Assembly: GCA_040754375.1 (NCBI GenBank)
Contig: JBFMCT010000017.1
Span: 1-61,766, forward strand
DNA length: 61,766 nt
Direction: 5' to 3'
DNA from: Actinomycetota bacterium
GTDB lineage: Bacteria > Actinomycetota > Acidimicrobiia > Acidimicrobiales > AC-14
The notes below the pieces were generated by a model. That model was not told the DNA's origin. It saw nothing but the letters and a program-made list of their open reading frames with translations, and did no database searches. Of the stretch, positions 37,206 to 46,141 are shown in pieces. The first letter of the stretch is position 1. Each line of letters opens with the position of its first letter. The translations under genes were made by a program, and so were the position numbers.

Positions 37206-39488
37206 ATGCAGATCACCCACCTCTACCTGCAGAACTACCGGGTCTTCGAGGAGCCCGTCGACCTCGACATCCCCCCCGGGCTGGTGGGCGTCTACGGGCT
37301 CAACGGGGCCGGCAAGTCGACCTTGCTGGAGTCGGTGCGCTTCGCCCTGTTCGGCCGGGCCCGCACCAGCCTCGACCAGGTCCGCACCTCGGGGGTCAAG
37401 GCCGAGTGCATCGCCGAGGTCGAGTTCGAGCACGAGGGCCACCTCTACGTGGTCCGCCGCTCGATCTCGGGCTCGGGGGCGACCGTCAAGGCCCAGGCCC
37501 ACGCCGACCGGCTCCAGGTGGCCGAGGGGGCGCGGGACACGGCCCGCTACGTCCACTCCGTGCTGGGCATGGACGACGCCGCCTTCCGGGCCTCGGTCTT
37601 CGCCGAGCAGAAGCAGCTGGCCGCCCTCTCCCAGCAGCGCCCCGAGGAGCGGCGCAAGCTCGTGCTCCAGCTCCTGGGCATCACGCCCGTCGACTCGGCC
37701 CGCGACCGGGCCCGTACGCAGGGCCGCGAGGCCACCGCCACCGTCGAACGCCTGCGCTCGCTGCTCCCTGACCTGGCCACGCTTGAACAGGAGGCGACGG
37801 CCCGGTCGGCCGAGGCTGAAGCCGCCGGGGCCGAGGCGGTGGCCGCCGGCCGGCACGCGGAAGAGCTGGCCGAGGCGGCGGCCCAGGCCGAGGCCGAGCA
37901 CGAACGGCTCGACGCCCTGCGCCATGAGCACGACCGGGTCGCGGCGGAGGCGTCGGCGGTGCGCGCCGAGCACGACCGTGGGTCGTTGCGGGCCGAGAAG
38001 GCCGCGGCTGCGCTCGACGAGCTCGAGCGCCACGCCGGTGAGCTCACCCGCTTGGAGCCGGTTGCCGCCGGGCTGGCGGCCGTAGAAGCGCGGGTCAACG
38101 CCTTGCAGGCGGTGGCCGGAGCAGCCGAGGCGGTGGCCGCAGTGGTGGTCCCCCCCGAGCCCGAGCCGGCCGATGAGGAGGGTGAGCAGCAGGCCCGGGC
38201 CGCGGCCGACGCCGCGGGCCAGGCGCTGGCCGGGGTCGAGGGCCTGCTCCGGGCGGCCGAGGAAGAGCACCAGCGGGCCAAGGCGGCTGTCGAGCGTTCG
38301 TCACGCCTGTCGGGGGAGGCCGGCTGCCCATTGTGCGGCCAGGCCCTGGGGGGCGCCTTCGAGCAGGTGCAGGCCCACCGGGCCGCCGAGCTGGCCGAGG
38401 TGGGATCGAGGCGTGAGGCCCTAGCCGCCCGCCAGGCCCAGCTGTCAGCCGCCGCCCAGCAGGCGTCCGCGCAGGCAACGGCCCGGGCCGTGGCCCTGCG
38501 CCGGTCCCGGGCCGAGTGGGCGACGTTCGAGAAGGCCCAGGCGCGGCGAGCCCAGGCCGAGCAGGCCCTGGAGAGAGCACGCCAGGCGTGTGGCGACGCC
38601 GTCCCCGACCCTGCCGCCCTTCCTGCCCTGGCCGACGAGCTGCGCAAACGCCGGCAGGCCTACGAGCGGGTTCTCTGGCTGCGGAGCCGGATCGAAAGGC
38701 GGGCCGAGCTGGAGGCCGAGCTGGCGGCCGAGCGGCTGTCGGTTGACGCGTGCGCGGGCCGCCTGAGTACTCTCGGCGAGAAGCTCGCGGCCCTCGGGTT
38801 CGTGCCCGAGGCCCTGGCCGCCGCCCGCGCCACCCGGGGGCGGCTACGGGCCGAGCTGACCGCCGCTCAGCGGGCGGCCCAGCAGGCGGCCATGCGGGCA
38901 GCCCAGGCGGCCACTGCGGCCGCCGCCGCCGCCCAACGGCTCACCGACGCCGAGGCTCAGCACGCCCAGCTCGCCGTCCAGGTGGAGGATGCCCGCCACC
39001 TCCAGCGCCTGGGCGAGCTGCTGCACTCGTTCCGCAACACGCTGGTGGCCAGCGCCGGGCCCCGCCTGTCGGCCCAGGCCGCCAACCTGTTCGCCGAGCT
39101 CACCGACCACGAGTACGACGACCTCCAGGTCGACCCCGAGACCTACGAGATCCGGGTGTCCGACCAGGGCCAGGCTTACGGGATGGACCGCTTCTCGGGG
39201 TCCGAGACCGACCTCGCCAACCTGGCCCTGCGGGTGGCCATCAGCGAGCACGTGCAGTTCCAGTCGGGGGGCATGGTCGGCCTGCTGGTGCTCGACGAGG
39301 TGTTCGGCCCCCTCGACGACGAGCGCAAGGACCGCATGCTGGCCGCCCTCGAACGGCTGCGCTCGCGGTTTCGCCAGGTGCTGGTCGTCACCCACGACTC
39401 GGCCATCAAAGAGCAGCTCCCGCACGCCATCGAGGTGGTCAAGCGGCCCAACCGGCGGGCGGCCGTGCGCCTCGTAACCGGCCGGTGA
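37206..39488 (+). CDS. sbcC: Rad50/SbcC-type ATPase with zinc hook
   Basis: 760 residues from ATG 37206. Walker A GLNGAGKSTLLESVRFALFG is near the N-terminus. Long Ala/Glu/Arg-rich coiled coils flank a zinc hook, CPLCGQ (Cys374, Cys377). The C-terminal half has the signature DRFSGSETDLANLALRVAI and Walker B GLLVLDEVFGPLDDERKDR. It would form the Mre11-Rad50 complex with the product of the previous gene, bridging and processing DNA ends. It is shorter than typical bacterial SbcC (~1,000 residues), owing to short coiled coils. Confidence 0.93.
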   Translation: MQITHLYLQNYRVFEEPVDLDIPPGLVGVYGLNGAGKSTLLESVRFALFGRARTSLDQVRTSGVKAECIAEVEFEHEGHLYVVRRSISGSGATVKAQAHADRLQVAEGARDTARYVHSVLGMDDAAFRASVFAEQKQLAALSQQRPEERRKLVLQLLGITPVDSARDRARTQGREATATVERLRSLLPDLATLEQEATARSAEAEAAGAEAVAAGRHAEELAEAAAQAEAEHERLDALRHEHDRVAAEASAVRAEHDRGSLRAEKAAAALDELERHAGELTRLEPVAAGLAAVEARVNALQAVAGAAEAVAAVVVPPEPEPADEEGEQQARAAADAAGQALAGVEGLLRAAEEEHQRAKAAVERSSRLSGEAGCPLCGQALGGAFEQVQAHRAAELAEVGSRREALAARQAQLSAAAQQASAQATARAVALRRSRAEWATFEKAQARRAQAEQALERARQACGDAVPDPAALPALADELRKRRQAYERVLWLRSRIERRAELEAELAAERLSVDACAGRLSTLGEKLAALGFVPEALAAARATRGRLRAELTAAQRAAQQAAMRAAQAATAAAAAAQRLTDAEAQHAQLAVQVEDARHLQRLGELLHSFRNTLVASAGPRLSAQAANLFAELTDHEYDDLQVDPETYEIRVSDQGQAYGMDRFSGSETDLANLALRVAISEHVQFQSGGMVGLLVLDEVFGPLDDERKDRMLAALERLRSRFRQVLVVTHDSAIKEQLPHAIEVVKRPNRRAAVRLVTGR

Positions 39489-39507
39489 TCACCGGTGGCT
39501 GGGCCTT

Positions 39508-40095
39508 TCAGCCGCCCAGGCCGGCCCTCACCTCGTGGGCCGGCCGGGCCTTCCACCAGCGTCCGAAGTTCTCGTTGGTGGTGAACGTGCGGGGGTCCAT
39601 GCGGTCGATGTAGAGCACGCCCGCCAGGTGGTCGAGCTCGTGCTGGAGGATGCGGGCCGGCCAGCCTGCCAGCTCCATCTCCACGGGCTCGCCATTGGCG
39701 TCGAGGGCCTTGACCCGCACGGCCCGGTGGCGGCGGACGAGGGCGGAGAACCCGGCCACGCTCAGGCAGCCCTCGAAGAACTCGTCGGTCTCGTCCCCGA
39801 CCGGCTCCAGGGTGGGGTTGACCAGGGCGGCGAAGGGCAGGGCGTTGCGGCCCAGCTCCCGCCTCCGGGGCTCGCTCATCGACCCCAGCCACGGGCCGTC
39901 GTCCTCGACGACCACGACCTGGAGGCCCTCGCCCACCTGGGGCGCGGCCAGGCCCACGCCCGGGGCGTCGTACATCGTCTGGCGCATGGACACGATCAGC
40001 TCCTGGACGAACGGGGTGCCGATCTCAGCCGCCGCCAGGGCCCTGGCCGGCCGGCGCAGCACGGGGTCCCCGGCCTGGACGATGTCGAAGATCAT
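39508..40095 (-). CDS. def: Peptide deformylase
   Basis: 195 residues from ATG 40095. All three deformylase motifs are present: GVGLAAPQVG, EGCLSVAGF and LQHELDHLAGVLYID, giving the Cys and two His metal ligands and the catalytic Glu. It removes the formyl group from new polypeptides. The C-terminus (FGRWWKARPAHEV) is typical of the type III/actinobacterial form. It is convergent with the repair operon. Confidence 0.93.
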   Translation of the reverse strand: MIFDIVQAGDPVLRRPARALAAAEIGTPFVQELIVSMRQTMYDAPGVGLAAPQVGEGLQVVVVEDDGPWLGSMSEPRRRELGRNALPFAALVNPTLEPVGDETDEFFEGCLSVAGFSALVRRHRAVRVKALDANGEPVEMELAGWPARILQHELDHLAGVLYIDRMDPRTFTTNENFGRWWKARPAHEVRAGLGG

Positions 40096-40130
40096 TCCGG
40101 CAGTCTGGCGGGTGATAGCAACAGGCCGCC

Positions 40131-40898
40131 ATGAACGTGATCTTGGACCTCGACGGCGTCATCTGGCTGGCCGACCAGCCCATCGCGGGGTCGCCCGAGG
40201 CCGTCGGCCGCCTCCGGCGGGCCGGTCACCGCCTGCTGTTCCTCACCAACAACTCCAACCCGACGGTGGCCCACCTGGTGGACAAGCTGGCGGGCATGGG
40301 GATCGAGGCCGCACCCGAGCAGATAGCCACCTCCTCGCAGGCGGCCGCCGCCCTCGTCGCCCCCGGAGCCACCGCCCTGGTGTGCGGGGGACCGGGGGTG
40401 GTCGAGGCGCTGGCCGCCCGGGGGGCCGAGACGGTGACCGAAGGCCCGGCCGACGCCGTCGTAGTGGGGTTCCACCGCGAGTTCGACTACGGGCGGTTGA
40501 CCGCGGCCTTCCGGGCCATAGCCGGTGGGGCCGTCTTGATCGGCACCAACGACGACACCACCTACCCGACCCCGAGCGGCCCTGTGCCCGGAGGTGGGGC
40601 CATCCTGGCCGCGGTGGCCGCGGCCGGGGGGGTCGAGCCCGTCGTGGCCGGCAAGCCTTACCAGCCCATGGCCGACCTCGTGCACGCCCGGCTGGGCACC
40701 GGTGGTCCCACCGTCCTGATCGGTGACCGGCCCTCGACCGACGGCCTCATGGCCCGGCGCCTGGGGGTGCCCTTCGTCCTGGTGCTCAGCGGCGTGACGA
40801 CCGAGGAGCCGATCGCGCCCGAGGCCGCCCCCGCCCTGGTGGCTGCTCGCCTGGCCGACGTCGTCGGCCCCGACGGCCAGGTTCAGGAGTCGGCGTAG
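40131..40898 (+). CDS. HAD-IIA family phosphatase (NagD-like)
   Basis: 255 residues from ATG 40131. HAD motifs: LDLDGVIWLADQP (nucleophile Asp), LLFLTNNSNPT (motif II), VVAGKPYQPM (motif III Lys) and LIGDRPSTDGLMARRLG (motif IV). The cap domain is of the NagD/AraL type. Likely substrates are sugar or nucleotide phosphates; not resolvable here. Its end overlaps the end of the convergent lipoprotein gene by 16 nt. It is divergent from def with 35 bp between. Confidence 0.9.
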   Translation: MNVILDLDGVIWLADQPIAGSPEAVGRLRRAGHRLLFLTNNSNPTVAHLVDKLAGMGIEAAPEQIATSSQAAAALVAPGATALVCGGPGVVEALAARGAETVTEGPADAVVVGFHREFDYGRLTAAFRAIAGGAVLIGTNDDTTYPTPSGPVPGGGAILAAVAAAGGVEPVVAGKPYQPMADLVHARLGTGGPTVLIGDRPSTDGLMARRLGVPFVLVLSGVTTEEPIAPEAAPALVAARLADVVGPDGQVQESA

Positions 40899-41332
40899 AC
40901 CCAGGCCTCGACCGTGAGGTCGTGGGCCCGCTCGGCGCAGTCGTCGCGCACCACCGTGAAGTGCAAGGTGGCGTCCCCGGGCTCGGGGATGCCACCCACT
41001 GTCACCTGGTACTCGCCGATGGCCTGCCCGCACAGGTTGGTCACGACGTTGAGAAGGCCGTTGGACAGCGTGTATTCGCCCGCGCTGGGGCCGCTGCCCT
41101 GGGCGGCGATGAGCACGAACCCGCCGTTGCCCCGGAGCTGGAGCAGCCCTTGGCGGATGTTGCGGTAGATGCCTTGCACGTCCGAGGGTTGGGCGGGCAC
41201 GCCCGGGTGGGGCGGCTGGACGTTGGTGGCCGGCTCGTTGCCACAGGCGGTGGCCGCCAGTACAGCGGTCACGCCCACGACGGCCAGCCACGGCCGGCGC
41301 CAGGGCGGGCGCCCCGGACGGGCGGCGCTCAC
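40883..41332 (-). CDS. Putative lipoprotein of unknown function
   Basis: 149 residues from GTG 41332, which overlaps the PIG-L gene stop (GTGA). The signal is WLAVVGVTAVLAATAC with lipobox ATAC. The mature part contains QGIYRNIRQGLLQLRGNGGF and FTVVRDDCAERAHDLTVEAW; no family is recognised. Exported and lipid-anchored by inference. It is the last gene of a five-gene minus-strand unit that starts at 43845. Confidence 0.8.
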   Translation of the reverse strand: MSAARPGRPPWRRPWLAVVGVTAVLAATACGNEPATNVQPPHPGVPAQPSDVQGIYRNIRQGLLQLRGNGGFVLIAAQGSGPSAGEYTLSNGLLNVVTNLCGQAIGEYQVTVGGIPEPGDATLHFTVVRDDCAERAHDLTVEAWVYADS

Positions 41333-42063
41333 AGCCGGCTCATGCGCTTGAACTGCTCGCCTTGGGCCAGCCCGGCCAGACGGCCGTGGTCGGCCGCCCG
41401 GTCGGCCATGCGCTGGCGGAAGCGGTCCGCCTGGGTGGTGTCGTCGGGATCGTCGATCTCGTGGGTCGTGACGTGCTGGCTGCGGTGGGCCATGAGGGCC
41501 TCGACCTTGGCGTCGAACCAGCCCTCGATGTCCTCCACGTGGTCGGGCTCGTCGGGCTCGAACAGCAGCAGGTGCGCCGGCCGGTGGGGCGTGACCTCCT
41601 GCTCGGGGAAGAAGTGCGGGTCGCGGGCGGCCACGATGCCGTCGACGGTGAGAAAGCCGGCCGCCCGGTGGTCGGGGTGCAGGCGGTAGCGCTTCCACGG
41701 GTCGTGGCCCAGCACCACGTCGGGCCTCAGCTTGCGTACCCAGTAACAGACCTCCCACCGCTGGCGCAGGCCGGCCTCGAGCTCGCCGTCGCGCCACCCC
41801 AGGAACACCACCTCGCCCGTGCCCCCCAGTGCCCGCGAGGCGGCCCGCTGCTCCTGCTGGCGGGTGGCCACCAGTGCAGCCAGGTCCTCGTCGGGCGACC
41901 ACGAGCCCTTGGAGCCGTCGGTGCACACCAGGTGGAAGATCTCGCAGCCGGCGGCCGCCCACTTGGCGAGGGTGCCGCCACAGCCGAACTCCACGTCGTC
42001 GGGGTGGGCGCCGATGGCCAGGGCGCGGGCCGGCACCTCTAGGTCGGTGGACACCTCGCTCAT
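41329..42063 (-). CDS. PIG-L/LmbE-family deacetylase
   Basis: 244 residues from ATG 42063 (overlap with the cofC stop). The zinc site is AIGAHPDDVEFGCGGTLAKW (His, Asp, Asp) with a later His in HPDHRAAG. Family members deacetylate N-acetylglucosamine derivatives, as MshB and Mca do in mycothiol metabolism. FLGWRDGELE and LLLFEPDEPDHVEDIEGWFD are features of the group, but I cannot say whether it is Mca, MshB or another LmbE-like enzyme. Confidence 0.88.
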   Translation of the reverse strand: MSEVSTDLEVPARALAIGAHPDDVEFGCGGTLAKWAAAGCEIFHLVCTDGSKGSWSPDEDLAALVATRQQEQRAASRALGGTGEVVFLGWRDGELEAGLRQRWEVCYWVRKLRPDVVLGHDPWKRYRLHPDHRAAGFLTVDGIVAARDPHFFPEQEVTPHRPAHLLLFEPDEPDHVEDIEGWFDAKVEALMAHRSQHVTTHEIDDPDDTTQADRFRQRMADRAADHGRLAGLAQGEQFKRMSRL

Positions 42064-42653
42064 GCGGGAGCCCCCACCCGCTCGTGCAGGAGGTCGGCCG
42101 GCAGGTCGACGTCGTGGCCCAGGTGGCGGGCGCGCACGACCCTCAGGGGGAGGCCCAATCGGAAGGCCTCGGCGCCGTGGCGAGCGAACGACCCCGGGCC
42201 GTAGGAGAACGTGAACCCGGCCCCGGCCGGGACGGCCACCACGTTGGTGCCGTTGCCGGCCCGGTCGGGCACGATCGTGACTCCCGGGAAGCGGGCCACC
42301 CAGGCGAGGCCCCGGGCCAGGGGCAGGTCCCCGTGGGCCACCACCACCCGCCGGGCACCACCCTCGCCCAGGCGGGCCACACCCGCCTCGACGGCCCGGT
42401 TCAGGCCCCGCTCGGGCTCCCAGATGACCAGCGCCCCCTGCTGGCGGGCCCAGGAGGCCACCTCCAGGTCGTCGCACACGACCGCCGTGGGCAGGGGCCG
42501 GGCGGCCTCGACCACGTGGGTGGCCATGGCCCGGGCCAGCTCGGCCCGGGCCATGGGCGCCAGCGCGGGGGCGAGCCTCAGCTTGGCCTCGGTGAACGCC
42601 TTGACGGGCAGCAGGACCGCCACCGGGCCCAAGCCCGGTCGCCCCCGGCTCAC
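42060..42653 (-). CDS. cofC: 2-phospho-L-lactate (phosphoenolpyruvate) guanylyltransferase, CofC
   Basis: 197 residues, overlapping its neighbours by 4 nt on both sides. Nucleotidyltransferase features: VAVLLPVKAFTEAKLRLAPA, RVVVAHGDLPLARGL, IVPDRAGNGTNVVAVP, FTFSYGPGSFARHGAEA and DLPADL at the end. CofC activates phospholactate or phosphoenolpyruvate with GTP for coenzyme F420 synthesis. This supports an F420-using organism, as does the F420:NADP oxidoreductase-like gene at 57416. Confidence 0.9.
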   Translation of the reverse strand: MSRGRPGLGPVAVLLPVKAFTEAKLRLAPALAPMARAELARAMATHVVEAARPLPTAVVCDDLEVASWARQQGALVIWEPERGLNRAVEAGVARLGEGGARRVVVAHGDLPLARGLAWVARFPGVTIVPDRAGNGTNVVAVPAGAGFTFSYGPGSFARHGAEAFRLGLPLRVVRARHLGHDVDLPADLLHERVGAPA

Positions 42654-42958
42654 CCGGCGATCTCGTACACGCGTGCCAGCGGCTCCTGGCGCAGCAGCCC
42701 CCGGAAGCGCACGATGGCCTCTTGGACGGCCCGCGAGGCGACCGCCTCCTCCATGGCCTCGAGCGACGCCCAGCGGGTGACTACCGCCCCCTCGACGAGG
42801 CCGCCGGCGTTCTTCTCGACGCTCACCAACAGCTCGACGGACAGGCAGCCGTCGAGGGCGGAGAAGACCCCGACCACGTCGTCGTCGAACAGCCGCCTGA
42901 CCTCGGCCACGTCGGAGGGGTCGACGGCGCTCTGGTAGAGGCGCAGGTAGGTGGGCAT
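42650..42958 (-). CDS. Small ABM-domain protein (ferredoxin-like fold)
   Basis: 102 residues from ATG 42958. The pattern PTYLRLYQSAVDPSDVAEVR, SVELLVSVEKNAGGLVEGAV and VTRWASLEAMEEAVASRAVQ resembles antibiotic-biosynthesis-monooxygenase (ABM) fold proteins, which are small dimeric alpha/beta barrels. Function within that fold varies widely. Its start overlaps the previous gene's stop by one base and it ends within the cofC start, so it is part of the same transcript. Confidence 0.7.
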   Translation of the reverse strand: MPTYLRLYQSAVDPSDVAEVRRLFDDDVVGVFSALDGCLSVELLVSVEKNAGGLVEGAVVTRWASLEAMEEAVASRAVQEAIVRFRGLLRQEPLARVYEIAG

Positions 42959-43845
42959 CACGGCCTCCACGAGCTCTTGATGAACATGCCGGCCAGGTCG
43001 GGGCTGGTGGTGAGGGCCATCCTGTCCCGGTCGAGCACGCCCGCCAGCCTCTCGCCCGTGCCCGGGTACTTCAGCGTCACCCGCACCTCGGCCTCGGTCA
43101 CCTCGATCACGTTGTACGACGGCCGGGTGTAACCCCGGAGGCGGTGCGAGGACACCGTGCCGGAGTTCACGAGCAGCACGTGGTCGAGCAGCCACAGGTG
43201 GGGGACGTGCTTGTGGCCCGACAGGACCATGTCGACGTCGCACTCGGCCATGAGGGCGAGCACGTCGCCCGCGTCCCACACCGTGTTGCGCTCCCGCCCC
43301 GTGCCCGGCACGGGGACCAGGTGGTGGTGGAGCACGAAGATGCGGAACGCCTCGCCCACGTCGAACTGCTGGCGCACCCAGCGGTAGCGCTCCCGGCCGA
43401 CCTCGCCCTCGGCCAGGTCGGGCTTGGACGAGTCGATGGCCACCACCTGGGCGCGGAACTGGGGGTTGCCGTTCACGGGGACGGCCACCGACATGACCCG
43501 GTCGCCCTTGTCGGCCACGTCGCCCGGCCCGAAGGTGTCGCGGAAGTGGAGGTAACCGACGTTCTTGGAGTCGTGGTTGCCGGGCACGACCAGCACCCGC
43601 AACCCGTGGTCGGTCAGCGGCTGGAGGTGATCCTGGGCCATGCGGAACTCGTGGGCGTAGCCCTCGGCCGTGAGGTCGCCGCCGATGACGACCAGGTCGG
43701 GTTCCAAGGCCAGCGTCTCGTTGACGGCCGTCGCCAGCAGTTCGCCGTCGAAGTAGGGAGACCCGCAGTGGAGGTCGGAGAGCTGGGCGATGACGAACTC
43801 GTGGCGGCCCACCCGGCCGAGTGTAAGGGCGGGCGCGGTGTTCAT
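42958..43845 (-). CDS. Calcineurin-like metallophosphoesterase
   Basis: 295 residues from ATG 43845. Motifs are IAQLSDLHCGSPYF, DLVVIGGDLTAEGY, VVPGNHDSKN, FVLHHHLVPVPG and VLSGHKHVPHLW. This is the CpdA/3',5'-cyclic nucleotide phosphodiesterase-like branch, but the substrate could be another phosphoester. First gene of the minus-strand unit ending at 40883. The frame is open further upstream through the 12-bp repeats, but that part has low complexity and is not included. Confidence 0.88.
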   Translation of the reverse strand: MNTAPALTLGRVGRHEFVIAQLSDLHCGSPYFDGELLATAVNETLALEPDLVVIGGDLTAEGYAHEFRMAQDHLQPLTDHGLRVLVVPGNHDSKNVGYLHFRDTFGPGDVADKGDRVMSVAVPVNGNPQFRAQVVAIDSSKPDLAEGEVGRERYRWVRQQFDVGEAFRIFVLHHHLVPVPGTGRERNTVWDAGDVLALMAECDVDMVLSGHKHVPHLWLLDHVLLVNSGTVSSHRLRGYTRPSYNVIEVTEAEVRVTLKYPGTGERLAGVLDRDRMALTTSPDLAGMFIKSSWRP

Positions 43846-43870
43846 CCCAGCCCGGCCGGGGCCGCCGGCC

Positions 43871-43921
43871 GATGTGCCGCCGGCCGATGTGCCGGCAGAT
43901 GTGCCGGTAGATGTGGCGGTA
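43871..43921 (+). repeat. Tandem repeats between the metallophosphoesterase and gpsA
   Basis: One 15-bp unit GATGTGCCGCCGGCC, then three 12-bp units GATGTGCCGGCA, GATGTGCCGGTA and GATGTGGCGGTA. They fill the short divergent promoter region (43846-43931), so copy-number change would alter promoter spacing. Confidence 0.9.
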
Positions 43922-43931
43922 CGGTGGGCCC

Positions 43932-44954
43932 ATGTCGCCGGCACGCGTGGCTGTCCTGGGCGCGGGGTCGTGGGGGACGGCCATGGCCGCCATGGTGGGC
44001 CGGCGGGTGCCGTGTTCGCTGTGGGCCCGCCGGCCCGAGCTGGCCCTGGCCGCGGCCACCGGGCGCCACAACCCCGAGTACCTCCCGTCGCTGGTGCTGC
44101 CCGACCTGGTGGCCCCGACGGGTTCGCTGGCCCTGGCCCTGGAGGGGGCCGAGGTGGTGGTCATGGCCGTCCCCTCGCACGGCTTTCGAGACGTTCTGTC
44201 GCGGGCGGTCCCGCACATCCGCCCGGGCGCCCCGGTGGTCAGCCTGGCCAAGGGCATGGAACAGGGCACCCACCTGCGGATGACCGAGATCGTGGCCCAG
44301 GTGGCCCCGGGCCATCCCAGCGCGGTGCTCACCGGGCCCAACCTGGTGGAGGAGATCGTGGCCGGCTACCCGACGGCCAGCGTGGTGGCCGCGGGCGACG
44401 ACGACGTCGCCGCCGAGCTCCAGCAGCTCTTCAGCACCGAGGCCTTCCGGGTCTACACCAACCCCGACGTGGTGGGGTGCGAGGTCGCCGGTGCCCTCAA
44501 GAACGTGATGGCCATCGCCGCCGGCATGGCCGACGGGCTGGGGTTCGGCGACAACACCCGGGCCGCCCTGATCACCCGAGGGCTGGCCGAGCTCACCCGC
44601 CTGGGCACGGCCCTGGGCGGGCGGGCCTCGACGTTCGCCGGCCTGGCCGGGATGGGCGACCTGGTGGCCACGTGCACCAGCGGGCGCAGCCGCAACCGCT
44701 TCGTGGGCGAGCAGCTGGGCCGGGGGCGGACGCTGGCCGAGATCACGGCCGAGACCCGGTGGGTGGCCGAGGGTGTGCGCACGTCGGCCGTGGTCGTCGA
44801 GCTGGCCGCCTCCGTGGGGACCGAGACCCCCATCGCCGAACAGGTGGTGGAGGTGCTCTACAACGGCAAGCGGGCGTCGGACGTCGTGACCGACCTCATG
44901 GCCCGGGTCATGCGCTCGGAGCTGCACGGGATCGCGGCCACTTCCCCCTCCTGA
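43932..44954 (+). CDS. gpsA: Glycerol-3-phosphate dehydrogenase [NAD(P)+]
   Basis: 340 residues from ATG 43932 (an earlier ATG at 43911 lies in the repeats and is not preferred). The Rossmann motif is VAVLGAGSWGTAMAAMVGR. VVSLAKGMEQGT, LTGPNLVEEIVAGYPTA, VAGALKNVMAIAAGMADGLG (catalytic Lys) and FAGLAGMGDLVATCTSGRSR are conserved. It makes sn-glycerol-3-phosphate for phospholipids. Complete. Confidence 0.94.
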   Translation: MSPARVAVLGAGSWGTAMAAMVGRRVPCSLWARRPELALAAATGRHNPEYLPSLVLPDLVAPTGSLALALEGAEVVVMAVPSHGFRDVLSRAVPHIRPGAPVVSLAKGMEQGTHLRMTEIVAQVAPGHPSAVLTGPNLVEEIVAGYPTASVVAAGDDDVAAELQQLFSTEAFRVYTNPDVVGCEVAGALKNVMAIAAGMADGLGFGDNTRAALITRGLAELTRLGTALGGRASTFAGLAGMGDLVATCTSGRSRNRFVGEQLGRGRTLAEITAETRWVAEGVRTSAVVVELAASVGTETPIAEQVVEVLYNGKRASDVVTDLMARVMRSELHGIAATSPS

Positions 44955-45055
44955 GGGCCGCCGTGCTGTGCGGGCCCTGTGAGCGCCGCGCGCCCACCAC
45001 GGCTCCTGGCCCGTACCATGCCAACGACGCCCTCCGTCCGCCCAGGAGCCTTCCG

Positions 45056-46141
45056 TTGACCGACTTCTCCGAACCCCGCCCTGCGGCACCCGGTCCCGCC
45101 CAGGCCGCCGCCCTGCTCGAGAAGGCCCTCTTCGAGGTGAAGAAGGTCATCGTCGGCCAGGACCGGCTGATCGAGCGCATGGTGGTGTGCCTGCTGGCCC
45201 GGGGCCACTGCCTGCTCGAAGGGGTGCCCGGCCTGGCCAAGACCCTGGCCGTCGAGACCCTGTCCGACGTGGTCGGGGGCACCTTCGCCCGCCTCCAGTT
45301 CACGCCCGACCTGATCCCCTCCGACATCGTCGGCACCCGCATCTTCCGCCAGTCCAACGAGACCTTCGACGTCGAGCTGGGCCCGGTGTTCGCCAACTTC
45401 GTGCTCACCGACGAGATCAACCGGGCACCGGCCAAGGTGCAGTCGGCCCTGCTGGAGGTAATGGCCGAGCACCAGGTGTCGATCGGGGGGGTGACCCACG
45501 CCGTGCCCGAACCCTTCCTGGTCATGGCCACCCAGAACCCCATCGAGTCCGAGGGGGTCTACGCCCTCCCCGAGGCCCAGCGCGACCGGTTCTTGATGAA
45601 GGTGGTCGTCGGTTACCCGACCCGGGCCGAGGAGGTGGAGATCGTCCAGCGCATGGGCGTCTCGCCCCCCCGGGCCTCGAGGATGCTCGAGGTCGACGAC
45701 CTGGTGGCCCTCCAGGGCGTGGCCGACACGATCTTCGCCCACCGGGCCATCGTCGACTACGCGGTGAGGATCGTGTTCGCCACCCGGGAGCCGGCCGAGG
45801 CCGGGCTCGACGACTTGGTGCCCATGATCTCCTACGGCGCCAGCCCCCGGGCCAGCCTCGGCCTGGTGGCCGCCGCCCGTGCCCTCGCCCTGCTGCGGGG
45901 CCGGGACTACGTGCTGCCCATCGACGTGATGGACGTGGGGCCCGACGTGCTCCGTCACCGCCTCGTGCTGTCCTACGAGGCGCTGGCCGAGGGCGTCGAG
46001 GCCGACCAGATCGTGCGCCAGGTGCTCGAGGCCGTGCCCGCCCCCCGGCTGGCCCCCAGCCAGGACCCCACGGCCGGGCTGACTCCCCAGGCGGCCGCGG
46101 CCGCCGTCCCGCCGCCGCCCGCCCAGGGCCTGCCGGCGTGA
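45056..46141 (+). CDS. MoxR-family AAA+ ATPase
   Basis: 361 residues from TTG 45056; no ATG or GTG fits, and an AGGAG site lies 8 nt upstream. Features: VIVGQDRLIERMVVCLLARG, LLEGVPGLAKTLAVETL (Walker A variant), FTPDLIPSDIVGTRIFRQ, LTDEINRAPAKVQSALLEVM (Walker B) and ATQNPIESEGVYALPEAQRD. MoxR proteins act as chaperone-like ATPases with DUF58 and VWA partners, both encoded directly downstream in overlapping genes. A Pro/Ala-rich tail follows residue ~330. Confidence 0.93.
   Translation: MTDFSEPRPAAPGPAQAAALLEKALFEVKKVIVGQDRLIERMVVCLLARGHCLLEGVPGLAKTLAVETLSDVVGGTFARLQFTPDLIPSDIVGTRIFRQSNETFDVELGPVFANFVLTDEINRAPAKVQSALLEVMAEHQVSIGGVTHAVPEPFLVMATQNPIESEGVYALPEAQRDRFLMKVVVGYPTRAEEVEIVQRMGVSPPRASRMLEVDDLVALQGVADTIFAHRAIVDYAVRIVFATREPAEAGLDDLVPMISYGASPRASLGLVAAARALALLRGRDYVLPIDVMDVGPDVLRHRLVLSYEALAEGVEADQIVRQVLEAVPAPRLAPSQDPTAGLTPQAAAAAVPPPPAQGLPA

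Noticed and set aside
43846-43944. N-terminal extension of the metallophosphoesterase through the repeats
   Set aside because: The extension is Ser/Thr/Gly low-complexity sequence made by the repeats; ATG 43845 starts the recognised protein.
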